A DNA stretch of 46,020 nt from an uncultured Flavobacteriales bacterium (GTDB lineage: Bacteria; Bacteroidota; Bacteroidia; Palsa-965). How positions within the stretch are numbered: position 1 is the stretch's first letter; each line of letters starts with the position of its first letter. Below, one piece after another: positions 8,547 to 16,391 of the stretch. The stretch is from assembly GCA_937974275.1 (NCBI GenBank), contig CALJIF010000099.1:1-46020 (forward strand), written 5' to 3'. Made by a program: the position numbers and the translations under genes. Below the pieces are notes generated by a model. The model was not told the origin of the DNA, did no database searches, and saw only the letters and a program-made list of their open reading frames with translations.

Positions 8547-9779
8547 ATGAGTAAGTATTCCAGAAAAGATTTTCTCAAGTTGTCGGGGTTAGCATCGGCA
8601 TCCTTGTTCCTGCCCAACTTTTTGAAGGGTATGGGCGCAGGAACTGATCCGCGCATGAGCGAAATGCTGCTGCCTGTTACCAATGGCAAGCGTTTGGTTG
8701 TAATACAATTAAGCGGTGGTAACGATGGTTTAAATACCGTAGTTCCCCGTGGTGATGATTTATACTATAGTAATCGTTCGGGTTTAGGATTGAAAGGTGC
8801 TGAACTAATTAATCTCGACACGTATTTCTCGTTGAATGCAAAATTGCAAGGACTCGCTGATTTATACATGAACGGTGAAGTGGCGATTATTAATAGTGTT
8901 GGTTATCCGAATCCGAATCGTTCTCATTTCCGATCATTGGATATTTGGCAGAGTGCTTCAGATGCCGACAAATATGTACAATCGGGATGGGTAGGAAGAT
9001 GGCTGGATAGCGCATGCAGTAACGGTGATTATAAGCCATACTATGCGCTGGAGTTAGATGATGCAATGAGTCTGGCCTTGAAAGGAAATACGTTGAGCGG
9101 CATTGCAGTTAGTAATCCGAAACGCATGAACGCGATGATGCAGGATCCTGTGATTTATAAAACTGCAAAAGCATGGACGGCGCATGAAGACGATGAACAC
9201 CATATTGAATATTTGCATAAAACTTTGGCACAAACCGAAATGAGTGTGCAGACGATTTATGATAAATCAGGGCGTAAATTGTCCAAAGCAATTTATCCGG
9301 GACACGCATTTGGTAAGCATTTGAAGATGATTGCCGAGTTAATTATGGCGGATGCGGAGACGTCTGTGTTTTATATTTCATTACCGGGATTTGATACGCA
9401 CGCAGGACAAAAAAATCAACAAGGACGATTACTGAATGTATATGGGGATGCGTTAAAAGCATTCGCTCAGGATTTGAAATCAGTTAATCGTTGGAACGAT
9501 ACGCTCGTGATGACGTTTTCGGAATTCGGTCGCCGCGTGAAACAAAACGCGAGTGCCGGAACAGATCATGGTACTGCGAATGTTATGTTATTGGCCGGTG
9601 GCGGCTTGAAGAAGAAAGGCATTTTGAATGAAGCGCCGGATTTGAAAAATCTGGTGGATGGCGATCTTCAGTTTAAAGTGGATTTCCGCCGTATCTATGC
9701 TTCAGTGTTAAAGAATTGGTTAGGCGCGGATGCGAACGGAATTCTGGGAGCTACGTTCGAAACAATGGACTTTGTGTAG
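8547..9779 (+). CDS. DUF1501 domain-containing protein
   Basis: The 410-residue protein belongs to the DUF1501 family (alkaline phosphatase/sulfatase-like fold). The N-terminus SRKDFLKLSGLASASLFLP resembles a Tat-type signal with Arg-Lys in place of Arg-Arg. Further landmarks are VVIQLSGGNDGLNTVVP near residue 50, YISLPGFDTHAGQ in the middle, and MTFSEFGRRVKQN followed by GTDHGTANVMLLAGGG, which hold the predicted metal-binding Asp/His residues. The family is of unresolved enzymology and is exported in many species. It is the second gene of the DUF1800-DUF1501 operon; the start is fixed by the adjacent AGGAGG sequence. Confidence 0.9.
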   Translation: MSKYSRKDFLKLSGLASASLFLPNFLKGMGAGTDPRMSEMLLPVTNGKRLVVIQLSGGNDGLNTVVPRGDDLYYSNRSGLGLKGAELINLDTYFSLNAKLQGLADLYMNGEVAIINSVGYPNPNRSHFRSLDIWQSASDADKYVQSGWVGRWLDSACSNGDYKPYYALELDDAMSLALKGNTLSGIAVSNPKRMNAMMQDPVIYKTAKAWTAHEDDEHHIEYLHKTLAQTEMSVQTIYDKSGRKLSKAIYPGHAFGKHLKMIAELIMADAETSVFYISLPGFDTHAGQKNQQGRLLNVYGDALKAFAQDLKSVNRWNDTLVMTFSEFGRRVKQNASAGTDHGTANVMLLAGGGLKKKGILNEAPDLKNLVDGDLQFKVDFRRIYASVLKNWLGADANGILGATFETMDFV

Positions 9780-9785
9780 CTAAAG

Positions 9786-10132
9786 TCAATTTATGCCGTT
9801 AATGAGAAGTTCTTCAACTTCCTCGCGTAATAAGGGTATATCTTTTTGGACGATACCCCAGATGATTTCAGGTTCAACTGAATCGTAAGAATGTGCGATA
9901 ATATTTCGCAGTCCAATGATCTTGCGTGCTCCTGAAATAGCAATATTGGGATGCAATTGTGTTAGGTTTTAACGGCTTCCCCAATGATCTCCATGTAACG
10001 CTCTGTTGCCCGGATGAGAACAGGGTCAGACAAGTATAGAGTATAATCGTTGTTAGATCTGGCAGTTAGATCAGCCAACTCTTTGAGAATACTTTGGAGG
10101 TCGAGTAGATATTTCAGCGTTTTAGGCTGCAT
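9786..10132 (-). pseudogene. hepT: Frameshifted HepT-like toxin (HEPN RNase, DUF86)
   Basis: Minus-strand ATG at 10132 opens a frame MQPKTLKYLLDLQSILKEL... that stops after 56 codons, just after EIIGEAVKT. Restoring one base in the four-base A run (plus-strand TTTT, 9967-9970) joins it to a second frame that continues HPNIAISGARKIIGLRNIIA and ends at 9786-9788, giving about 115 residues, normal for HepT. The lost part carries the HEPN catalytic signature R-x4-H-x-Y (Arg76, His81, Tyr83 in the repaired numbering). Tyr of this motif is the residue AMPylated by MntA in the studied systems. It overlaps the end of mntA by 11 bases. As it stands the toxin should be inactive; a one-base sequencing error is the alternative. 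Confidence 0.85.
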
Positions 10133-10430
10133 ATAACATAATCTTTGATTTTTCTATCTCAGCCTTAAGTATCGGGTTTTTGATTGACCTCGCAGTCATA
10201 AGGTCTACAGGCTTGCGCAATAAATCTTCAAGTCCTTGCAGTAAGTTAAAGTAATGATCCGCATAATCTACCAGCGGTATTGATTCGTCAAATTCTACAA
10301 TGAAATCGACATCACTTGTTGCTGTGGCTTCATTTCTGGCTGCTGAGCCAAAAAGATAAAATGCTTTCACCTTATTACGTTTGCATAATGCAGCGATGTC
10401 CTCACGATGATTTGCAATACCAGAATCCAT
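10122..10430 (-). CDS. mntA: MntA-type nucleotidyltransferase antitoxin
   Basis: This 102-residue protein is a minimal nucleotidyltransferase. The motif G-S-x10-D-x-D is intact (Gly28, Ser29, Asp40, Asp42) within FYLFGSAARNEATATSDVDF. In MntA/HepT systems it inactivates the HepT RNase by AMPylating it. The next gene is a broken hepT overlapping its end, so it is now an apparent orphan antitoxin. I chose ATG 10430 rather than the longer start at 10457, because the region upstream of 10430 holds a TATCTTTA box exactly four bases before this ATG and a palindrome that looks like an operator. Confidence 0.85.
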   Translation of the reverse strand: MDSGIANHREDIAALCKRNKVKAFYLFGSAARNEATATSDVDFIVEFDESIPLVDYADHYFNLLQGLEDLLRKPVDLMTARSIKNPILKAEIEKSKIMLYAA

Positions 10431-10432
10431 AC

Positions 10433-10470
10433 AATAAAGATACATCTTTAGTGACAAAATAAAGATACAT
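10433..10470 (-). promoter_or_regulatory. Operator-like repeats and -7 box upstream of mntA
   Basis: A palindrome TAAAGAT-AC-ATCTTTA occupies 10435-10450, and a third TAAAGAT copy lies at 10460-10466. Seen another way, a 13-base direct repeat AATAAAGATACAT occurs at 10433-10445 and 10458-10470 with a 25-base period. The palindrome overlaps a -7 box (minus-strand TATCTTTA, 10435-10442) that ends four bases before the mntA ATG. The arrangement would suit autoregulation of the toxin-antitoxin unit; the regulator is unknown. Confidence 0.45.
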
Positions 10471-10481
10471 TGAGTCGATCC

Positions 10482-10850
10482 TTATTCCGTCCAATCCAGC
10501 TGTTCTTCGCGTATAGGTTTCAATTGCTTGTTTAACGGCAGCAAAGATGATTTTTTAATTAAAAATTTCTTTTGCTCAAACTGCAGATACTTGGTGATGG
10601 GCTCTCCGGGCTTTCCGATTTTTTCCGGTTCCTTGCACGGAATAGATTGCAGAATGAGCGTGTCTTTCCGCACTTTCCAGTTTCCTTCCGTATAGGCGTA
10701 AGGTGTTTCTTTTTTTAACGTGTAATAAAAAGTACTGTCTTCATATAGTTGCAATGAGGCAGTATCATCACCTGCAAATCCCTGATAAGTTCCGGTAAGA
10801 ATGGAGCCGGAAAGAAGGCAAATTGCAAAAATCAGGAATGGGGGATACAT
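10482..10850 (-). CDS. Small secreted protein of unknown function
   Basis: The 122-residue protein begins with a hydrophobic signal-like stretch (PPFLIFAICLLSGSILTGTY) and continues with alternating polar and aromatic beta-strand segments such as LQLYEDSTFYYTL and YTEGNWKVRKDTLIL. This pattern is common in small Bacteroidota periplasmic proteins with a lipocalin-like or copper-resistance-like beta sheet, but I recognise no family. It follows rnhB by nine bases on the same strand and is likely the last gene of the glycosyltransferase-rnhB unit. No catalytic residues are evident. Confidence 0.65.
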   Translation of the reverse strand: MYPPFLIFAICLLSGSILTGTYQGFAGDDTASLQLYEDSTFYYTLKKETPYAYTEGNWKVRKDTLILQSIPCKEPEKIGKPGEPITKYLQFEQKKFLIKKSSLLPLNKQLKPIREEQLDWTE

Positions 10851-10859
10851 GGTACTAAG

Positions 10860-11456
10860 TTAAAAAAGTCGGAGTTGATCGGGAAGTAAACGGAACGATT
10901 TGCGATGATGAATGGTAATGCCATGTTGTTGAATGGCTGCCCGATGATCTGCTGTGCCGTAACCTTTATTACGAATCCACTCGTAATGTGGAAATTCCTG
11001 ATGCAGTTCATCCATCCGATCATCACGATATGTTTTGGCAAGTATAGATGCGGCAGCAATATTCTTCATCTTGGCATCGCCACCAACAATGCACGTGTGT
11101 GCAATTCCCGGAAACGGACGAAATTTATTTCCGTCAATGAGCAAATGTTCCGGCGTCGTTGATAATTGGTGAACCGCACGGTGCATGGCTTCGAGTGCGG
11201 CCTGCAGAATGTTTATCGTGTCAATTTCTTCCACGCTTACCTCTGCAACGCTCCACGCAATGGCTTCCGATTCGATAATTGGTCGAAGTAATTTACGTTG
11301 CTTGTCGGTAAGTTGCTTTGAGTCGTTAAGTAGCGGGTGCTTAAATGTTAGCGGTAGTATAACTGCTGCCGCAAATACAGGTCCTGCAAGGCAACCACGA
11401 CCGGCTTCATCACAACCTGCTTCAAGTACACCTTTATTCCAAAAATTCTTAAGCAC
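10860..11456 (-). CDS. rnhB: Ribonuclease HII
   Basis: The 198-residue protein has the complete RNase HII signature: the N-terminal AGCDEAGRGCLAGPV segment with catalytic Asp16 and Glu17, the LLIDGNKF segment with the third acidic residue, and GGDAKMKNIAAASILAKTYRD with the conserved Lys and Asp near residue 145. The enzyme cuts the RNA strand of RNA/DNA hybrids and removes single misincorporated ribonucleotides with a Mg or Mn cofactor. The length is normal. The start is GTG, five bases after the stop of the upstream glycosyltransferase gene, which suggests co-transcription. Confidence 0.95.
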   Translation of the reverse strand: MLKNFWNKGVLEAGCDEAGRGCLAGPVFAAAVILPLTFKHPLLNDSKQLTDKQRKLLRPIIESEAIAWSVAEVSVEEIDTINILQAALEAMHRAVHQLSTTPEHLLIDGNKFRPFPGIAHTCIVGGDAKMKNIAAASILAKTYRDDRMDELHQEFPHYEWIRNKGYGTADHRAAIQQHGITIHHRKSFRLLPDQLRLF

Positions 11457-11461
11457 GCTTA

Positions 11462-12592
11462 CTATTTATTGGGAATACATTTCATCATGCTGTTCCACAA
11501 CAGGTCGGCTGCTTTGTCCCAGGTGTACAATTGACGTCGTACCCTGCCTTTACTGATTAGATCCTGACGCAGTACTTCACTTTCTGCAATTTGTTGCAAT
11601 CCTGCAGCAATACTATCTACTGAAAACGGATCTACCAGTAAAGCGGCGTTTCCTGCAACTTCCGGCATTGCGGTGCGATCCGAAGTAATTACAGGTACGT
11701 CACACTGCATGGCTTCAATTATGGGAATGCCGAATCCCTCGAAGTAGGGAACATATGTTAAGGCGAGCGCGCCCGCAAGTAAAGTCTGTAACGCTTTATC
11801 GGAAATTCGCCCGGTGAAAATCACATCTTTTGTGTTCGGTACATGTTGCAGTGCATCCTGCAGAGCAGTGTAACTCCAATACTTGCCCCCCGCAATCACC
11901 AGCTTAACATCTGCACCACCATTCTTGCGAAAACGGCCATAAGCTTCAATTAAACGGGGTAGATTTTTACGCGGATGCAATGCACCTATGTACAGAAAGT
12001 ATGGTTGTCCTTGCGCATAATGTTTGCGAACGGTTATAATTTCATCCAACGGAAGTGGTCGGAAACCGGTTCCGGCACCATTGCATAACACATCAATCTT
12101 GTCTCTATCGATGTTGTATTTTGACGAAATGTCAGTTGCGGAGAACTCCGAAACTGTTGCAATGCGTGTACCTTTTCGTGCAAACTGCGGGAACTTATCC
12201 CTGTACCAGCGTGTATAATTGGCGGGAAGATCTTCAGGATAGTGTTCGAAATTTAAGTCGTGTATTACAGGTAACATGGGTGTATTACCTTTCAATGGAA
12301 GAAACCCGTCAGGAGATAGAAACAAATCAGGTTTCAAATCACGAAGCGCACCGTGTACAGAAAAATTGAGCCAAATATTAAAAAGCCAGGTTCGGCGTGC
12401 CGGCGGCATCAACTTTACCGGTGTAATGTTATCACTGAAAATAAATTGAGCATCAATGGGTCGATCGAATAAAAAAACGAAGTGTGCTTCCGGGTGACGC
12501 GTAGTTATTCGAGCCAGAGTTTCAGCCGTAAAGCGTCCAATACCATCGAGTTTATTGGGGACGAGGAGTCGTGTATTGACAACTATAATCAC
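11462..12592 (-). CDS. Glycosyltransferase family 4 protein
   Basis: The 376-residue protein has the GT-B architecture of GT4 enzymes. The N-terminal Rossmann half begins VVNTRLLVPNKLDGIGRFT. The C-terminal half has YFLYIGALHPRKNLPRLIEA, then the donor-binding region YVPYFEGFGIPIIEAM with the E-x7-E pair, and later DRTAMPEVAGNAALLVDP. It should transfer a sugar from a nucleotide donor to a lipid or glycan; donor and acceptor are unknown. It is divergent from the flippase-polymerase block and probably belongs to the same polysaccharide pathway. The start is GTG, with a perfect TAnnTTTG box four bases before it. Confidence 0.9.
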   Translation of the reverse strand: MIIVVNTRLLVPNKLDGIGRFTAETLARITTRHPEAHFVFLFDRPIDAQFIFSDNITPVKLMPPARRTWLFNIWLNFSVHGALRDLKPDLFLSPDGFLPLKGNTPMLPVIHDLNFEHYPEDLPANYTRWYRDKFPQFARKGTRIATVSEFSATDISSKYNIDRDKIDVLCNGAGTGFRPLPLDEIITVRKHYAQGQPYFLYIGALHPRKNLPRLIEAYGRFRKNGGADVKLVIAGGKYWSYTALQDALQHVPNTKDVIFTGRISDKALQTLLAGALALTYVPYFEGFGIPIIEAMQCDVPVITSDRTAMPEVAGNAALLVDPFSVDSIAAGLQQIAESEVLRQDLISKGRVRRQLYTWDKAADLLWNSMMKCIPNK

Positions 12593-12596
12593 AGAT

Positions 12597-12604
12597 CAAA
12601 GGTA
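12597..12604 (-). promoter_or_regulatory. -7 promoter box of the GT4 gene (TACCTTTG, N4, GTG)
   Basis: Minus-strand TACCTTTG matches TAnnTTTG exactly and lies four bases before the GTG start at 12592. No clear TTG is seen 17-23 bases upstream. If used, the transcript would begin at the start codon. Confidence 0.38.
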
Positions 12605-12702
12605 CACATACAGGTGGCATTTGTGTCGATACATTCGAAATGAAATTATTGCATACTCGAATGCAGAGCAAACAATGCCTTCCCAAATTACGCGTACCGC
12701 GC

Positions 12703-12731
12703 TTGGCATAGGCCGTTTTTCACTATTTTCG
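12703..12731 (+). promoter_or_regulatory. Putative promoter of the polysaccharide block
   Basis: TTGG (12703-12706) and TATTTTCG (12724-12731), 17 bases apart, resemble the Bacteroidota -33 and -7 elements with one mismatch in the -7 box. The flippase GTG follows 19 bases downstream, the usual leader length. Confidence 0.35.
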
Positions 12732-12750
12732 CGACCTTATTACTAAGTCT

Positions 12751-14325
12751 GTGCAACGCCAGTTTGTTACTAATCTCATCATTCTATTATTCCTGAATCT
12801 GCTGATTAAGCCGTTCTGGATTTTAGTAATTGAACCCAATGTTCAGAACGCTGTGGGTAATGCTGCTTATGGAGAATATTTCGCGTTGTTCAATTTTTCC
12901 TTCTTATTGAACATTCTCCTCGATTTTGGAATTACCAATTTTAATAACAAGAATATTGCGCAAAATAATCACCTATTAACGAAGCATTTTTCGGGATTGT
13001 TTGTGTTGAAACTACTTCTAGCTGTTTTATACATCGTCGCTACAATTATTATCGGACTAACTATTGGTTATGATACGCGTCTAACCAAGCTATTGTTGGT
13101 ATTAGGTTTCAATCAGTTTCTCATTTCCCTCGTTTTGTACTTGCGTTCCAATTTGCAAGCATTGCACTTGTTCAAAACAGATGCGTTGATTTCTGTGCTC
13201 GATCGCATCATCATGATCGGAATTGTATCTGTGTTGCTATGGACAACTTGGGTGGATAATGTCATGGACATTATGGATTTTGTTTATGCTCAAACCATTG
13301 GTTATTTCCTGACTGCGATTATTGCCTTTCTGGCTGTTATCGGCAAAATGGAGTTGATACGCTTAAAGTGGGACTGGCCCTTTTCATTAATGATTTTGAA
13401 AAAGAGTTTTCCTTTTGCCGTATTGGTTTTGCTGATGACTTTTTACAACCGAATTGATTCTGTGATGCTGGAGCGTTTGATGCCCCAGGGCGATCCGGTT
13501 TCGGTAGCGCGACTTCAAGAGTTGAGAAAGCCGGGCATGGAACTAAATGAGGTCCAAAAAGCAGAGCGTCATCAATTAGAAGATAAGCTGGAACATACCG
13601 GTTCGGAACAAGCCGGTGTTTATGCTAAAGCGTATCGTTTGCTGGACGCAACGAATATGATAGCGTATTTGTTTTCCGTCTTGTTGTTGCCTATGTTTTC
13701 GAGGATGCTTAAATACAAGGAGTCGGTAGAGCAGTTGGTTAAGTTGGCATTTACGTTATTGATCACGTTAGCTGTTGTAGTAGCGGTTGGTTGTACTTTT
13801 TATCGATTCGAGATGATGAAATTGTTATATAGCGAAAATAGTGAGGGAAGTGTGAATACAGTCTTTCCGTTGCTTATGTCGTGTTTTGTTGCGATTTCGA
13901 CAACATATGTTTTTGGTTCACTATTAACTGCCAATGGAAATTTGAAAGAATTGAATTGGATGGCATTTTGTGGGATGGTCATTAACATAGGATTAAATGT
14001 TGTATTCATTACGGTTTTCGAGTGGGAAGCGGTCGGAACAGCGATTTCCAGCCTTGTTACTCAATTGTTAACAGCAGTGGCTCAGGTGCTTATTGTCCGA
14101 CGTAAGTTTAAATTCCGCGTCAACTATAGGTTGTTGACTACCTTGCTGGTGTTTGCTGCCGGAGTGATTGCATTGGCGGATTTTTGTTACGAATATGTGC
14201 ATCAGCCGGGCAAATTCGGTTGGGTAACGGGCTTTATTATTTATTGCGCCGGTTCTGTGGCTTGGGCATTTGCAACCCGTCTGATCAGCATTAAGGGTAT
14301 GTTCCGTATCCTGAAGTACGGTTAG
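12751..14325 (+). CDS. Polysaccharide flippase (Wzx/MATE-like oligosaccharide exporter)
   Basis: The 524-residue protein is almost entirely hydrophobic with about twelve to fourteen membrane helices, as in the polysaccharide biosynthesis (Wzx, PF01943-like) family. The first helices (LIILLFLNLLIKPFWILVI) and the NAAYGEYFALFNFSFLLNI segment are typical. A charged insertion after FYNRIDSVMLERLMP (about residues 245-290, rich in Glu and Lys) forms a long cytoplasmic loop. It probably flips lipid-linked glycan across the inner membrane. The start is GTG. It heads a plus-strand block with two Wzz-like proteins and a Wzy/ligase-like protein. Confidence 0.88.
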   Translation: MQRQFVTNLIILLFLNLLIKPFWILVIEPNVQNAVGNAAYGEYFALFNFSFLLNILLDFGITNFNNKNIAQNNHLLTKHFSGLFVLKLLLAVLYIVATIIIGLTIGYDTRLTKLLLVLGFNQFLISLVLYLRSNLQALHLFKTDALISVLDRIIMIGIVSVLLWTTWVDNVMDIMDFVYAQTIGYFLTAIIAFLAVIGKMELIRLKWDWPFSLMILKKSFPFAVLVLLMTFYNRIDSVMLERLMPQGDPVSVARLQELRKPGMELNEVQKAERHQLEDKLEHTGSEQAGVYAKAYRLLDATNMIAYLFSVLLLPMFSRMLKYKESVEQLVKLAFTLLITLAVVVAVGCTFYRFEMMKLLYSENSEGSVNTVFPLLMSCFVAISTTYVFGSLLTANGNLKELNWMAFCGMVINIGLNVVFITVFEWEAVGTAISSLVTQLLTAVAQVLIVRRKFKFRVNYRLLTTLLVFAAGVIALADFCYEYVHQPGKFGWVTGFIIYCAGSVAWAFATRLISIKGMFRILKYG

Positions 14326-14379
14326 TAGTCCGTCATTACTGATTTTTTCGTACTTTTCGCGCTCTTTAATCACAACTAC

Positions 14380-15408
14380 ATGAGTAATTCGAACGGAAAC
14401 GGTAATTATTTCGATTCCACCAGTCTTATTGAGTTTTTCTGGAGATGGCGTAAGCCACTGATTATTATTGGTCTATCCGCTGCAGTGGTTTCCTCTGTGG
14501 TTTCATTTATTATTCGCGAAAAGTATAAGTCTACGGTCATATTATTCCCGGTTTCTTCTAACTCAATTGCCAAGGCCTTATTGACAGAAGATCAGTCCGG
14601 TAAGCAGGATATCTTGCAATTCGGGGAAGAAGAGCAGGCGGAGCAGATGTTACAGATTTTGAATTCTGATGAGATCCGATCCAGAATTTGTAAGAAATAC
14701 GATTTGATGAAGCATTATCGTATTGATCCTAATGATCGTTACAAGCAAACTCGATTGTACGAAACGTATAACGAGAATATAGCCTATAAGCGCACTGAGT
14801 TTATGTCAGTTAAAATTGAAGTGTTAGATGAAGATCCCATCCTTGCGGCTAAAATGGCTAATGATATTGCGGAACTTTTGGATTCTACAAAGGCGCGTAT
14901 GCAGCGTGATCGCGCAGTTAATGCATTTAATATCGTATCTGCCGAATATTTCAGAAAAAAAGCCGAGGTTGATAAGATGCAGGATTCCTTGCGTAAACTC
15001 AATCAACTTGGAATGTACGACTATGAATCGCAGTCAGAGGTAACGACGGAACAATACGCGATTGCTATGTCAAAAGGTGATCAGCGAGCAATGGACAAAC
15101 TTGGTGAGCAATTGCGTATCATCGGGCAGTACGGTTCTGCGTATATGGCAGTGCGGGAAAACTTATACATACAACGTGAACAGTTGAACTTGCTAAAGCG
15201 TAAATATGAAGAGGCAAAGGTTGATGCTGAACAAGTGTTAACGTATAAATTCATTGTGAACAAAGCATTCCCGGCAGAACGAAAATCATACCCGGTGCGT
15301 TGGTTGCTTGTAAGTGTAAGTACAATAACGTCTCTAGTACTTGGTGTCTTGGTGTTGATTTTATTCGACAACTTGAAACAAATCAGAAAACGCGATCTCA
15401 AGTCATAA
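14380..15408 (+). CDS. Wzz-like polysaccharide chain-length regulator 1
   Basis: The 342-residue protein has two membrane helices, at about residues 28-47 and near 308-330, enclosing a long periplasmic coiled-coil region, the layout of Wzz/polysaccharide co-polymerases. The segment before the second helix contains AFPAERKSYPVRW, matching the proline-rich motif of the family. There is no cytoplasmic tyrosine kinase domain, unlike Wzc-type proteins. It should set the modal length of the polymer made by the Wzy-like protein three genes on. The next gene is a clear paralog, nine bases... downstream in the same direction, so this looks like a tandem duplication. Confidence 0.88.
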   Translation: MSNSNGNGNYFDSTSLIEFFWRWRKPLIIIGLSAAVVSSVVSFIIREKYKSTVILFPVSSNSIAKALLTEDQSGKQDILQFGEEEQAEQMLQILNSDEIRSRICKKYDLMKHYRIDPNDRYKQTRLYETYNENIAYKRTEFMSVKIEVLDEDPILAAKMANDIAELLDSTKARMQRDRAVNAFNIVSAEYFRKKAEVDKMQDSLRKLNQLGMYDYESQSEVTTEQYAIAMSKGDQRAMDKLGEQLRIIGQYGSAYMAVRENLYIQREQLNLLKRKYEEAKVDAEQVLTYKFIVNKAFPAERKSYPVRWLLVSVSTITSLVLGVLVLILFDNLKQIRKRDLKS

Positions 15409-15416
15409 CGCCAATT

Positions 15417-16391
15417 ATGCTAAGCTTTTCTAATACCGATTTACTGTCAACGTGCATCAAGCGCTGGAAACATGTGGCAATTATTGTTGGCGGTTCTTTG
15501 CTTGGTGCGTTTATTATATCATCGGAATGGATTATGAAACCACGGTATAAATCAACGGCCGTTGTTTATCCTGTAAATATCATTCCTTATTCTGAAGAGT
15601 CGCCAACCGAACAATTGCTTCAGTTATTTCAATCGGCAGATGTGCGAAGCATGATGATTAAGCGATTCCGCTTAGCCGAACATTACAAAATTGACACCAC
15701 CGTCAGTTCGGGAAAGTCAAAATTGTATTTACAGATTGATGAGAACATAGATATTCGTAAAACAGAGTATGAGTCTGTTAAAATTGATGTGTATGATTTG
15801 AATCCGGATACTGCTTGCAGTATGGTCAATTTGTTAATTCACTTTGTAGACATTAAGGCTCGAACATTACAACGAGAAAAAACACAAGAAGTAGTAAATA
15901 TTTTTCAAGACCAGTTAAATCATAAAAAAGAGCAGCTGGACTCTTTAGAAAAGGTATTAAATATTTTACGTGTGCGTTATGGACTTTTGGACTATAAGTC
16001 TCAGTCAAAAGAGGTTACAAAGAGCTATTTGAAAATTGTCGGCGATGGTGGCTCCGGTCAGCGTTTGGTTGTCGTTGATTCCATGATGCGAAATTTGGAA
16101 CAAAAAGGCGGCGAGCTGTTAACTGCAAGTGAGCAGTTGAAAAGCACCTTAGATGCATACAATGCTATTCAGGTGGATTATGATCGGGCGTTGTCTGATT
16201 TAGAGAAAGAGTTAACATACACCAACGTTATTACGCGTCCGCTTCCTGCCGATCAGAAGTCCTATCCGATACGCTGGTTGATTATGGTTATTGCCGGAAT
16301 ATCTTCTGTACTGGTAGCCATTTTCGTTATTATTGTTTTAGAAGGACGATCAAATTTCATGGCGAATGCCCGAAGCAAGCAACCGGAATAG
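15417..16391 (+). CDS. Wzz-like polysaccharide chain-length regulator 2
   Basis: The 324-residue protein has the same topology as its neighbour: an N-terminal helix (HVAIIVGGSLLGAFIISS), a coiled-coil periplasmic region, and a C-terminal helix preceded by PLPADQKSYPIRW. Corresponding segments ENIDIRKTEYESVKIDVYDL and ENIAYKRTEFMSVKIEVLDE in the two proteins show they are paralogs. A longer frame begins at 15300, but it would overlap the upstream gene by over 100 bases; ATG 15417, eight bases after the previous stop, is the natural start. It also lacks a kinase domain. The end overlaps the next gene by 26 bases. Confidence 0.85.
   Translation: MLSFSNTDLLSTCIKRWKHVAIIVGGSLLGAFIISSEWIMKPRYKSTAVVYPVNIIPYSEESPTEQLLQLFQSADVRSMMIKRFRLAEHYKIDTTVSSGKSKLYLQIDENIDIRKTEYESVKIDVYDLNPDTACSMVNLLIHFVDIKARTLQREKTQEVVNIFQDQLNHKKEQLDSLEKVLNILRVRYGLLDYKSQSKEVTKSYLKIVGDGGSGQRLVVVDSMMRNLEQKGGELLTASEQLKSTLDAYNAIQVDYDRALSDLEKELTYTNVITRPLPADQKSYPIRWLIMVIAGISSVLVAIFVIIVLEGRSNFMANARSKQPE

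Noticed and set aside
9961..9976. Programmed -1 frameshifting in hepT
   Set aside because: The site GTT-AAA-ACC lacks an X-XXY-YYZ slippery heptamer, and no stem or upstream element stands out. A mutation or sequence error is simpler.
15300..15416. An extended start for the second Wzz-like protein
   Set aside because: It would overlap the upstream gene by over 100 bases and adds an uncharacteristic cysteine-containing segment; ATG 15417 fits the family topology.
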